Origin: Vibrio japonicus
Lineage (GTDB): Bacteria; Pseudomonadota; Gammaproteobacteria; Enterobacterales; Vibrionaceae
Direction: 5' to 3'
NCBI RefSeq assembly: GCF_024582835.1
Contig: NZ_CP102097.1
Location: forward strand, 1,302,001-1,366,000
Length of the DNA: 64,000 nt
Every line of letters starts with the position of its first letter. Position 1 is the stretch's first letter. The position numbers were made by a program, and so were the translations under genes. Below the pieces are notes generated by a model. That model was not told the origin of the DNA. It did no database searches and saw nothing but the letters and a program-made list of their open reading frames with translations. Shown in pieces: positions 18,599-27,792 of this stretch.

Positions 18599-20317
18599 AT
18601 GCACGTAGTTTGCAAATTTATAATTAGCTCGAAGCTAACCTCCAACGAGCTACCTTATGTTCTTACGCCTGATGAGTGTATAGGGCAGTTTTCGCGTTTT
18701 CGAAATTCAGAAGATATCATACGAAACCTTCCTAAAGAGTTAGCCCAGCAGATATCGATTTCGGCCAAGAAATCAACCAGCAGCTTGCTTATGGCCGTGA
18801 AATCAGAATTGGCAAAAGCGAATTGGGTTGGAGTTTCTTCGTTCTCGCGCAAAACGCCTTTAAGTGACGCGCAACTTAAGGCATTTCCTCGATTAAAAGC
18901 GCGCATCGATATTTTGTCTACATCCAAAGAAACTAAGGTCCATAAAGCGGGTTATCAGCAAGTCACCGATGATGTTCCTTTAGTGCGCAGCTATAATCAC
19001 GTGCATTATGAGCCAACCCCGGAAAATAAAATTGTTGTGGAATTCGCAGGGCAGTGGTCAAGCAATGCCGCATGCTTGATGCTGGGTAAAACCGAGGCGC
19101 AGAAAGAGAAGATCACCGTAGGAAAAGCGGATGCCGAGAACAAACACCGCAGCCTCGCCACGTTCAAAGATCTCGAAGCTGAAGGCAAAACGCTCTACAT
19201 CAAAATCCCTTGCACTGACCAGCCTCAGCCAATCCTGCTTAAACTCGCAGAAGACATGCAGCCCGTTGATAAAGAAACTCAGATGGATGAGTGGGATAAT
19301 GTGTTGGTGCCGGTGGTTCCGGTTCATAAAGGTGATTCAGGGTATGTATCTATTGATCGCGGTTACGTTTATGTCGTTTGGCAATCAGAAGTTTGGCGAG
19401 AAATTCAAATTCAGAACGACGGACGCTTTTCTGATGTCGATCTATCTCTCTATCAAAGCACTAAATCCTTGCCTCAAAGATCGGTCGATATCAGCTTATA
19501 TGATGAAGATTCAGAAGCGTTTCTTTCAGGGGAGGCGTTTCAGTTGTACCAAGACGGTAAAAAGGTCTACGAGGGTGTGTTGGATGAATACGCTTGCGCC
19601 CGTGTTTTTGGGCTTACTGCCGAAGAAGTCGAGATAGTGGTCTCAGATTGGCCTAACGAAGGCGAAACATACACAGAATTACTTCAAACCGAATTGAGTC
19701 CATTTAAGGCTGGAAGTAAAACAAACAGAGAGCCACTTGGTGTTCCTTTGCCTCATATTTGGCTTCCATACAAAATAAACGGTAGCGTACAAAGTGATGT
19801 TGCCCTTTATTATTCTCGGGTTCAGCTCAATTCTCAGCAACTCAATGAGTTAAAGAGCGGGAATAACGAAAAAGCGGTTAAAGTTAACCTCAGTAATTAT
19901 TCTTCGGCTCACAACTTTGATGCGAGCTCCGAACCTGTGATTTCGGTGCCGAATCTTGATACTCAAGCGCCAATCAAATCAGATTACAATGTCGTCAGCC
20001 AAAAAGAGCAAGGCGTTGCTGCCGCTGTTGTTAACTCACCAAGTGAAGGCATCGTAATTACCTATAAAAGCAACCCTCAGTGCGATCAACCTGATGATTT
20101 TTTTCAACTGACGTGTGTTGATGAAACATGGAGTCAAAAGATTTTTTTGCGCGAGGCTGAGTTTGTGGATCAGTACCGTAAAGAAGTCGTGTTTAGTGGT
20201 TGGCTACCAGAAGTAAAGCGAGTCAATCTAACTCGTCATTGCCGATCTCATAACTCAGATAAAACGGTATTAATGTCAGTAATTTATCAAGACATTGAAC
20301 TAACGGAACTATTATAA
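18599..20317 (+). CDS. MIX-domain T6SS protein, probable co-effector
   Basis: This 572-residue protein carries a MIX (marker for type six effectors) motif centred on residue 254: DRGYVYVVWQSEVWREIQI followed by DVDL. MIX domains mark T6SS effectors, and a MIX protein next to vasH is described as a co-effector secreted with a separate toxin. No signal peptide or membrane segment is visible. ATG 18599 is preferred over an in-frame TTG at 18584 because GGAG lies 7 bases upstream. It heads a three-gene run with 1-base and overlapping junctions. A truncated paralogue lies at 27783-28881. Confidence 0.85.
   Translation: MHVVCKFIISSKLTSNELPYVLTPDECIGQFSRFRNSEDIIRNLPKELAQQISISAKKSTSSLLMAVKSELAKANWVGVSSFSRKTPLSDAQLKAFPRLKARIDILSTSKETKVHKAGYQQVTDDVPLVRSYNHVHYEPTPENKIVVEFAGQWSSNAACLMLGKTEAQKEKITVGKADAENKHRSLATFKDLEAEGKTLYIKIPCTDQPQPILLKLAEDMQPVDKETQMDEWDNVLVPVVPVHKGDSGYVSIDRGYVYVVWQSEVWREIQIQNDGRFSDVDLSLYQSTKSLPQRSVDISLYDEDSEAFLSGEAFQLYQDGKKVYEGVLDEYACARVFGLTAEEVEIVVSDWPNEGETYTELLQTELSPFKAGSKTNREPLGVPLPHIWLPYKINGSVQSDVALYYSRVQLNSQQLNELKSGNNEKAVKVNLSNYSSAHNFDASSEPVISVPNLDTQAPIKSDYNVVSQKEQGVAAAVVNSPSEGIVITYKSNPQCDQPDDFFQLTCVDETWSQKIFLREAEFVDQYRKEVVFSGWLPEVKRVNLTRHCRSHNSDKTVLMSVIYQDIELTELL
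19223..19321 (+). repeat. 99-bp segment shared with the decayed MIX gene (copy 1)
   Basis: By eye this stretch matches 27810-27908 at 91 of 99 positions, far above the similarity of the flanking parts of the two paralogues. It encodes the QPILLKLAED to VPVVP stretch just before the MIX motif. The sharp left edge of the match coincides with the place where the second copy loses its N-terminal part. Confidence 0.85.
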
Positions 20318-20318
20318 A

Positions 20319-21554
20319 ATGAAACGAACAACGTTAAGTATCATGCTTCTTTCGACAGCTATGTTATTAACAGGCTGTGGTGAAGAAAGTAATCAAACTT
20401 CGAATACTGCAACAACACAATCCGTAGAAAAAGAACCCGCTCAAAAGGCCTGTTACAATGTTGGTGAAACAACGTCACTTGTACGTAAAGAGGTGACAGG
20501 GCCACGTTGCCAATGGCAAAGTGAGCACAACTTTATTGTTTACTCTGAAGACCTTTCCAAGCCTGAATATCCAGGCACGCTTCCGGTCAAACCAGGCTAT
20601 GCAGTTCGCCGAGCAAAAGAGTGGCCTCGTGAAGATTTATCTGATGCTAGCTCCTATGACAAACCAAGAATTCAGTTTTGGTGGAACAATGTCAACTCTA
20701 AAGACCCATTGGTAAATGATTACGAAAATGGCTACAAAATTTGGAGCATGAAAATTGATGGGACAGATTTACGCTTAGTCTCGGATGATATGCCAAGTAC
20801 GGCGTCACCACAGAACTTTATGATGAGTCGTTCACCCAACAATCGTTATGTTGCTTATGCATACAGTTTTGGTGAGCCTCTGATAAAAGCGATCTTTGAC
20901 TTAAAAACGCAGCAGACTATTCAATTGGGGAGTGCGCGTACTAAACCTTATTTGGTCTGGGCGGACGATTCTAGCTACATCTATTTCTCAGACGGTTTTA
21001 AGCGCTTTAAGTACACACTCGCGACGGGGATTAAAGAAGAGGTAGATGTCGACATTTCAGAATCTACTGTCATTGTTGACGGTAAGCTTATTTATGTCGG
21101 TGACCTAGGGGTGGTTGTGTTTGACGCCAAGACTTTAAAAATGCTTTATAAAATTTTCCCCGAGGACGAATTTAAACCAGAAAAGACGATCAAGGAACGT
21201 GTTTATGTTCAAACAGCTATCAGTCCTAATGGTAAGTACGTATGGGCGGTAAACTCATACCGTAAAGTTTTGATTAACGTTGAGGAAAAAACGTGGCTTG
21301 CTTTCTCTGATGAAGGAGAGGAAAAGAAAGTTTACGATAAGGTTGTTAACATTAGTAATTATGGTCGAGAAACTCAAGTGGGAGCAGGGGTAGTAACGAT
21401 AAAACGTTATGACTCTGATTATCGCTATGAGTTGACGGGAAAAGGGCGACAGTCCTGGGTAGTTATTCAGTCCGGTCAGAACGCGATAACACCTGTACTT
21501 TATAACGCAGATGCCAATGGCGGGCGTTTTCTGGAGGTAGATAGTGATGAGTAA
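20319..21554 (+). CDS. Lipoprotein, probable immunity protein of the MIX module
   Basis: This is a 411-residue predicted lipoprotein: an N-terminal hydrophobic segment ends in the lipobox LTGC with Cys20, and residue +2 is not Asp, so the outer membrane is plausible. The body looks like a TolB/WD40-type beta-propeller, with IWSMKIDGTDLRLV, SPNNRYVAY and SPNGKYVWA repeats. It starts one base after the MIX gene and overlaps the large effector gene downstream. A periplasmic lipoprotein between a MIX co-effector and a periplasm-acting effector is the expected place for immunity. That role is inferred. A paralogue lies at 28885-29997. Confidence 0.75.
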   Translation: MKRTTLSIMLLSTAMLLTGCGEESNQTSNTATTQSVEKEPAQKACYNVGETTSLVRKEVTGPRCQWQSEHNFIVYSEDLSKPEYPGTLPVKPGYAVRRAKEWPREDLSDASSYDKPRIQFWWNNVNSKDPLVNDYENGYKIWSMKIDGTDLRLVSDDMPSTASPQNFMMSRSPNNRYVAYAYSFGEPLIKAIFDLKTQQTIQLGSARTKPYLVWADDSSYIYFSDGFKRFKYTLATGIKEEVDVDISESTVIVDGKLIYVGDLGVVVFDAKTLKMLYKIFPEDEFKPEKTIKERVYVQTAISPNGKYVWAVNSYRKVLINVEEKTWLAFSDEGEEKKVYDKVVNISNYGRETQVGAGVVTIKRYDSDYRYELTGKGRQSWVVIQSGQNAITPVLYNADANGGRFLEVDSDE

Positions 21555-24500
21555 TGATATTAACTACTTACCGACAGACATCTATTTGTTTGGTGTTGAG
21601 TATCCTACCGTTGATGGTAAAAAAGGTTCCGCCTATGTCGATGTGAATTCAGGTGATAACTTGGCAGTGATTGAGGCGTTAAGCAATATCCGCCCTATGC
21701 CACGGCTTCCAATTGCCATAAATTTAGGGGAGGAAAGCGCAGCCCTTTGGGCGACAGACGATTTAGGCCGTTTACATGTACTGGGTGATTCTACTCAGAA
21801 AAATCAAAAAACCAATATCAATCAGGTTTTAGCACTGCGTTCGCCAGTACATAAGTTAGCACAGAAGACGTACAAGCTTTCCTTTCCCGAATGGTCAATG
21901 CTTACAGAGTTAGCGATTGGCGCACAGAGTGACGCTCGGCCAATTAAAAAAGCGTGCGCAGACCTTGTCTCTATCTTAGAACATCTAAAGGGGTATGGTG
22001 GTGAGCAAACACTTAACTCTCTTGAAAAGAAAGTAGAATACGCTGTCACAGAAGTAAAACGCTCACAACTTGCGTCTAAATATGAAGAGAGTACTCAAGC
22101 ACTAACTGATGAGCAAGTTGCGTATAACAAATGGTATGACTCTGTTCCTGAAGATGAGCCAATTCGTGGTTTTATTGTGCCAACTTTTTCATTTCTAGCA
22201 ATTGCATTTTCAACAGATGAATATGATCTCGCAGTTGTTGATATAAAGCGCTTCGACGAAGAAACGGGCACACATCAAAGCCTACAAGATGGAAACGTCG
22301 TAACACAGGCTCAACTCGATAAAAACAGCGATGCGCAACGGCCGATAGCCTTATTATCATTAGATTCTACAAAGTTTACTGATGGAATGTATACGATCAA
22401 AGTGATTTTTGACCGAGAGCTTGGTGGTAGTATTCCTGAATTTGCGATAAACGCTACCAATGTAACTAAAGAATATGATGAGGTTGGACTCATCTCCAAA
22501 GTCAGCTACGAGCTACGAGAATACATCACGCTCAGCCAAACGACACCGTTTGGTAAGATCGCGGTTGTAGCGGGTGATATGATCTCTCTTGAGGAATCGT
22601 TGATATACCAATTTCCTACGCAGTTTAAAGCCCTACAAGCCTTCCGAACGGGAGAGCTTGAAAACCTAGAGAATAGTGGATCTACGGCAAGTATGAGTGC
22701 TGCGCTATGGGAGATTGGCACAAAAGTTACGCCAAGTTTGGTTAATGCTGGCATTAATATTCATCAAAACCCATCAAGTAAACATGACGTGATTGGGAGT
22801 TTAGCAAACACGTTTTGGGGGCAAGTAGACAAGGGCACGTTACCCCCGGCAATGATTTCTGCATTGGAGTTTTCATTTGGGGTATCGGCCACCGCAGCGG
22901 CTTACCAAACTCTCCAAGATTTACGTCAAGCAGCGACGGAATCTGAACGAGCCCTTCAAGTTGGGTTAAAAGCGCTCCTCAGAGAAAAAGGGTTTGATAG
23001 AGAGAGGTTCTTTAGCAATGTCATTGAACCAGCAAGAAATGGCAATGCTCGAGTCGTTGCAGGAAGTGCAGCTAGAACCTGGTTAACAGGTGATGGCAGT
23101 GTGAAAAGCTTTTTATCACCTTTTGCTGGTGCAGGACTCAATGCGATTAACACGGTTTATGAAATAAAGAATATTACTGACAAAAGTGAGCAGCTTCGTT
23201 TAGCAGAAGAGAAAGCTAAACTCAGGGAAAGTTATTTAGAGCAGGTATCACGCGATTATCTAAATTGGGTCCCGGTCTGGCAAGAAAGTCTAAAGAACGG
23301 AGAGTCATTACTTAAGCCAATCATAGAGAAATTGGGAAACAAGGTTACTTTTACTGATAGTATCCCCAATGACGTTGCTGAAGACAGTGCTATGTTTGTT
23401 CAAGATCATAAAGGTGCTGGCTTACGTTTGGTTTTTCCTTTTGATAATAATCAGGTTCAAGCCAACCACTTGTCGTATCTGTATGCTATCGGTGATGAGC
23501 TATCGAAGATTCCCAATGCCGTCATTGAAATCGAAGGGCATGCCTGTCAAAACGGGAATTCAGAATACAACCAAAATCTCTCGCAAGAGCGAGCGCAGAA
23601 TGTTGCTGAGTTCTTTTCTTCAGTCAGTGATGTTCGATTTTTTGGTGAGCGTCGACCAATAGTCGAGGTGCCAAACAACGAAATCAAACGAGAAAACGCG
23701 GAACTTAATATTAACCGACGCGTTGAAGTTCGAATTTACCTACAAGAGTTTGCGGCGAGAATTCCACCGAGTCGACTTGGTTTTAAGGCTATGGAGCAAG
23801 CGCGTCTCGCTCAATTAAATGCAAATTTGGGTGAAAGTGCGATTGCGAAAGAGCTAAAGTTAGCCATCTTCGAAATGGTTGTAGGTATGGCTTGTTATGT
23901 TCCAGTTATAGGGCTGGCTGCGCGAGGCTTTTTCGTCGTCAAAGAAGGTGGGAAAATGTTGATGAGCGGAGCACAACTCCTTGACGCTGCGCTCTTTGAC
24001 TATTACTTATCTTCCTACAACGAGGTGAGAAAAAACATATCTGCAATTGAACAACTTAGCCATGAAACGACAGAAATTATTGATTCATTGGCAGAGATTA
24101 ATACTCAATTGACCGAGATGTATTTTACGTCTTCAGAGGCGTTAGTTGAGCACCTAGGAAAAACTACGGGAGCAAAGGAGCTGATTAAGCGCTATCAACG
24201 CCGTGCGCTTGCTATTAATGGTTTAGTGCTTTTGATTCAAAGAGCTTGTGCTGAGGGCGAACAAGAGTTCACAGAACAGTGGCGAATATTAGCTATCGAT
24301 GAATACATTCAGCGATACATCGAAACCGACGGCTGGATATTAAACACAGAATTAAAAGAAAACTTGTGTAACTTGTGGCTCCAAGAAGTCATGCGTCGTG
24401 AGGGACACAAGCAATTAGTTGAAAGTTACGGTGAAGAAATGGCTGAACAAATCATCACTCGTAACAAAGCCAACTATATTGCTCCAAAGCGGAAAGATGT

Positions 24501-26238
24501 TTCAGGGGCTTTTAATGTCGCGTTTCCAGTACAAGACAAGCTCTATAATCGCGATCAACAACGAGGCTTAGTAGAGTTTGCTACACAGTTTAATGTTGAG
24601 TCTAAAAAATTATCAGAAGAGGATCTAGGGTTCGTTCGGTTATTAGTCTCTGAGCCTCATGAAAAGTCCAAATGGGTCACGTTTGATGAGTGGGAGAAGG
24701 CGCGATTAAAAGCAAATAAAAAGGTGCGATTATCGCCTTTCCACCGTTTGAAGTGGCAAATGGTGTTAGGCAAACAAAGTCTGAAACAGATGACGTCAAA
24801 TGTGTTTCAGTGTGAGATGTCTTATCAGCGCACTGACTGTTTGTTTAATACCAGCGGACCTAAGTTTAACTTGATGTTCAAACCGATGAAACACGAGGAA
24901 TTTAGTGTAGATCCCAAAGGTGAGTTGGCCGAATTTTTTGAGGCGGAAAAAGCAGATGACAATGTCCTCATCGGTTGTGAATTTGAACCGTATTTTTACT
25001 TTGGTGACGATGTCTTCTCAGGGGTGAAACCTCTAATCGCTGAATATGAACTAGTCGATTACCGTGGCTATTTATCCAAAGTTGCTCTTGGGCCAGTGTG
25101 GGGATCGATGGTAAAAATTGACTCCCAACAAGATGTCCTCAAAGAGTATGTAAACAGCGGTGGATTCAAAAATATGACCTATGAGTTCACACTATCTGGA
25201 AGCAACTATAAGCTACCGGTACGAGTAGACAAAACACTCGGGCGGTTTGTTACTTCACCTAGACAGATTCCGGTGGGAATCGACACAAACCATAACCACA
25301 CACTATCAGCGAAGTCGGGCTTTGTCGCTAACGGAAATAGTGTGTCAGAGAAAGACTTATTAACACTAGATTTTGTGCTGCACAGCAAAGTTCATAAAGG
25401 CCCAACAAAGCCTATTATCGATGACATCAAGCACAGTGCGATTGCGGTCAACTACGGAAATAAACGACAGTTTATGAACGAGGACAGTATGTTCACTACC
25501 GCAGATGAGCTCAAAGGCTTTGATTGGACTTCGAATAAGCCATTCTCTATGGAAGTTATGCTCATTGGCGGCAAGCATAGAAAAGAGTCGTATCAGGGCC
25601 AAAACCTCGAATGGCAGAGTGTCCCAGCTTCACTAAAGCTCTCTACCACTTTTGATAATGAAGCAGTATTCGGCTCTGAAACTACTGCTGGCCCTGAGTA
25701 TCTAAGTAACCTTACTTATATCGGGATACTAAAGAAGGACGGTTCTAAATGGACGCTAAATGACAACGATGCGATCAACAAAAATATAGACGCAGATTTT
25801 GTCTCTGAGGCTCTATCCAACATAGACATGGATGAAGATTTCGATGGCAAGGTAGTCTACACGTCTCGTTTCGAGCTAGCATTTAAAGCGCTGAACGGTC
25901 AAGAAATCAAAGGGCTTAGACCATTTGGACCCGTTGTTTCGACATCTGGTCGATTCCAAGAAGCAGTTCTAAAGGTGTCCTCTCTAGCACAACGCAATAC
26001 AGCGGAAAAAACGCCGTTCAAACTTGGAAGTTTTGAGATGTCGTTGGGCAGGCAGTATAAAAATGTAGATGAATTATCTTATTTTTCTGATTGTGAAGAC
26101 CCAAGCTATAAAGTTGATAAAGATATGTACATCAACTGGGCAAAACTGAAACCAGCAGAGCGTACAGAACGTTTGGTAACTTGGATTAGAGACCCATACT
26201 TAGCAACTATCATTGAAGCGTCCATTCTCAACAAATGA
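21547..26238 (+). CDS. Large OmpA-domain protein, probable T6SS effector of the binary module
   Basis: This 1563-residue protein is the likely toxin secreted with the MIX co-effector. An OmpA-like peptidoglycan-binding domain sits near residues 620-735 (FPFDNNQVQ, IEIEGHACQNG, LSQERAQNVAEFF, NINRRVEVRIYL). It is followed by a hydrophobic stretch near 773-800 and a helical, coiled-coil-like region. The long C-terminal part has no family I recognise. GTG at 21544 is in frame, but ATG 21547 is chosen; both follow GGAGG. It overlaps the lipoprotein gene by 8 bases. The toxic activity cannot be read from sequence. The neighbourhood strongly supports an effector. Confidence 0.75.
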   Translation: MSNDINYLPTDIYLFGVEYPTVDGKKGSAYVDVNSGDNLAVIEALSNIRPMPRLPIAINLGEESAALWATDDLGRLHVLGDSTQKNQKTNINQVLALRSPVHKLAQKTYKLSFPEWSMLTELAIGAQSDARPIKKACADLVSILEHLKGYGGEQTLNSLEKKVEYAVTEVKRSQLASKYEESTQALTDEQVAYNKWYDSVPEDEPIRGFIVPTFSFLAIAFSTDEYDLAVVDIKRFDEETGTHQSLQDGNVVTQAQLDKNSDAQRPIALLSLDSTKFTDGMYTIKVIFDRELGGSIPEFAINATNVTKEYDEVGLISKVSYELREYITLSQTTPFGKIAVVAGDMISLEESLIYQFPTQFKALQAFRTGELENLENSGSTASMSAALWEIGTKVTPSLVNAGINIHQNPSSKHDVIGSLANTFWGQVDKGTLPPAMISALEFSFGVSATAAAYQTLQDLRQAATESERALQVGLKALLREKGFDRERFFSNVIEPARNGNARVVAGSAARTWLTGDGSVKSFLSPFAGAGLNAINTVYEIKNITDKSEQLRLAEEKAKLRESYLEQVSRDYLNWVPVWQESLKNGESLLKPIIEKLGNKVTFTDSIPNDVAEDSAMFVQDHKGAGLRLVFPFDNNQVQANHLSYLYAIGDELSKIPNAVIEIEGHACQNGNSEYNQNLSQERAQNVAEFFSSVSDVRFFGERRPIVEVPNNEIKRENAELNINRRVEVRIYLQEFAARIPPSRLGFKAMEQARLAQLNANLGESAIAKELKLAIFEMVVGMACYVPVIGLAARGFFVVKEGGKMLMSGAQLLDAALFDYYLSSYNEVRKNISAIEQLSHETTEIIDSLAEINTQLTEMYFTSSEALVEHLGKTTGAKELIKRYQRRALAINGLVLLIQRACAEGEQEFTEQWRILAIDEYIQRYIETDGWILNTELKENLCNLWLQEVMRREGHKQLVESYGEEMAEQIITRNKANYIAPKRKDVSGAFNVAFPVQDKLYNRDQQRGLVEFATQFNVESKKLSEEDLGFVRLLVSEPHEKSKWVTFDEWEKARLKANKKVRLSPFHRLKWQMVLGKQSLKQMTSNVFQCEMSYQRTDCLFNTSGPKFNLMFKPMKHEEFSVDPKGELAEFFEAEKADDNVLIGCEFEPYFYFGDDVFSGVKPLIAEYELVDYRGYLSKVALGPVWGSMVKIDSQQDVLKEYVNSGGFKNMTYEFTLSGSNYKLPVRVDKTLGRFVTSPRQIPVGIDTNHNHTLSAKSGFVANGNSVSEKDLLTLDFVLHSKVHKGPTKPIIDDIKHSAIAVNYGNKRQFMNEDSMFTTADELKGFDWTSNKPFSMEVMLIGGKHRKESYQGQNLEWQSVPASLKLSTTFDNEAVFGSETTAGPEYLSNLTYIGILKKDGSKWTLNDNDAINKNIDADFVSEALSNIDMDEDFDGKVVYTSRFELAFKALNGQEIKGLRPFGPVVSTSGRFQEAVLKVSSLAQRNTAEKTPFKLGSFEMSLGRQYKNVDELSYFSDCEDPSYKVDKDMYINWAKLKPAERTERLVTWIRDPYLATIIEASILNK

Positions 26239-26339
26239 AAAACCGCCTTCGGGCGGTTTTTCATTTCTTTCGAATTTTAACTGAAATCAGCATTAACCCG
26301 CAGCAGAAATATCGTACTTCTTCATCTTATGGTTGAGTG
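26236..26339. repeat. 104-bp copy of the vasH 3' end plus terminator (copy A)
   Basis: This stretch matches 30338-30441 with three mismatches. It includes a terminator and, from 26293 on, the reverse complement of the last 15 codons of the sigma-54 activator gene, although that gene itself lies 4.1 kb away. It also supplies the stop codon of the large effector gene. It is a scar showing that the second effector module was duplicated or inserted next to the activator gene. Confidence 0.95.
26238..26261 (+). terminator. Terminator after the large effector gene
   Basis: AAAAACCGCC and GGCGGTTTTT form a 10-bp stem with a TTCG tetraloop, followed by further pyrimidines. The flanking A and T runs make it work on both strands. 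It directly follows the effector stop codon. Confidence 0.92.
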
Positions 26340-26364
26340 GAAACAAGAATTAGGAATGTAAGTT

Positions 26365-27792
26365 ATGAACAAAAAAGTCGTATTTGGCTTGACCGCATTA
26401 GCTATAGCGGGCGTTGGGGTAGGCAGTGCCTTTAGCCCACAAGTTAGGCAATGGTTAGATGAAAGAGCGGCTGCACAAACGGAGCAAGAAAAATATAACA
26501 AAGCGCTAAATACAGTAGTTTCTTATATGGGGCTCTTCGATGGTTGGACATCAGAGAAAACAGATTGGATATTGGAAGTTGCAGACCCACGTACGGCGCC
26601 GTTGGCTCAGTGGGACAACCCTGGAGACAAGCCGCAAATTATTACTCAGATTTATCGTGCAGAAAACCGCAAACAAGCTGGTTTATATACCATGAATTTA
26701 GACGGCAGTAACCTACAAACCTTGTTGACTCCAGAAGAAGTTGGCAGCCTAGTTGGTTTTACCAAAAACTTGCGCCCGCAGCGCTCACCAAATGGCCGCT
26801 TCTTATTTTTTAACATGGGGTTATTCGCATCGTTAAAAGGTTGCGCCGTTGCAGACCTTAAAACCCGCCAAATCGAACGCTTCGGTGGCGATTGTAACTT
26901 TGGTGGCTGGCTACCTGACAGCAGTAAAGCTTACATGTCGCAACTTGGCAAAGCGTATGAATTTGATACAAACAGCATGGTTATGAGTGAGCTGCCGTTG
27001 GCTTTACCTAACCCGGATTCTCCTGAACTGAGAAAGAAATGGCTTGAAGGTAATTGGGGGGATCTTGCCTATGACAAAATTAAAAGAGTAAGGCTGTTAA
27101 ATGATGGGAAAGAACTTCTGGTTAAGACAAGGACCTCACGTAGCAAAAAAGTTTTGGGTAGAGCCGATAAGGAAACCAACCTCGTTTATCAAGTTGGCGA
27201 TTGGCAACATTACAAGGAGGAGCGTTATTACCCTAAGGAATGTTATCTAGCCGAAGAGCGGAGAAAGTACAATGCCTTTGCAGAGTATATCTACTGGCGG
27301 GAGGATGGAGGTGCGTTTACCTGTAACACCAAGGACGGTTATCGTTCGTTTAATACTCGACAAATCAACAAAGCAATTCCTTTGGCTAACAAAGACAGTC
27401 GCTACACGTTGCAACTAGGCGTATTAAGTGGCGATGATTCGCCTACACCGAGACTGTATAGAGCGCGTCAGGCAGATGAGAGCTCTCCGATTGATGAACT
27501 AGCCTACCAGTATAAACCGCCTGTAGAAGGCGATAGTGTTAATGGTTTCTCCCTTTTTGTTCCAGCGAGTTTGCAGCTTCACTTTTCTGATTATGATTTA
27601 CGTCAGGAATTCCCTGCTTTGCCAAGCCATGCCCAGTATAAAGATGCTTACGCTCGCTACCTCGCAACTCAGGAAAAAAAATGCAAAAAAGTGACCTACG
27701 AAAATTCGACAGGTGAAGAAATCTTTCGATGTGAACGGACATGTCAAATTGAAAGACAAGGCGATCATTTTGTGACGGTAAATTGCCAATAA
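26365..27792 (+). CDS. Anchored propeller-like protein, possible third immunity protein
   Basis: This 475-residue protein has one N-terminal hydrophobic segment (about 5-22), either a membrane anchor or a signal peptide, without a lipobox. The body has LYTMNLDGSNLQTLLT and SPNGRFLFF, echoing the IWSMKxDGTDLRLV and SPNxRYVA motifs of the two lipoproteins nearby. It therefore seems a distant member of the same TolB-like family. Several cysteines cluster at the C-terminus (CKK, CERTC, C). It follows the vasH scar by 25 bases and overlaps the decayed MIX gene. Immunity or a related envelope role is inferred only from company. Confidence 0.7.
   Translation: MNKKVVFGLTALAIAGVGVGSAFSPQVRQWLDERAAAQTEQEKYNKALNTVVSYMGLFDGWTSEKTDWILEVADPRTAPLAQWDNPGDKPQIITQIYRAENRKQAGLYTMNLDGSNLQTLLTPEEVGSLVGFTKNLRPQRSPNGRFLFFNMGLFASLKGCAVADLKTRQIERFGGDCNFGGWLPDSSKAYMSQLGKAYEFDTNSMVMSELPLALPNPDSPELRKKWLEGNWGDLAYDKIKRVRLLNDGKELLVKTRTSRSKKVLGRADKETNLVYQVGDWQHYKEERYYPKECYLAEERRKYNAFAEYIYWREDGGAFTCNTKDGYRSFNTRQINKAIPLANKDSRYTLQLGVLSGDDSPTPRLYRARQADESSPIDELAYQYKPPVEGDSVNGFSLFVPASLQLHFSDYDLRQEFPALPSHAQYKDAYARYLATQEKKCKKVTYENSTGEEIFRCERTCQIERQGDHFVTVNCQ

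Noticed and set aside
26262..26339. Separate small gene or second regulator end after the large effector
   Set aside because: The sequence is a copy of the last 15 vasH codons with nothing upstream, so it is a scar, not a gene.
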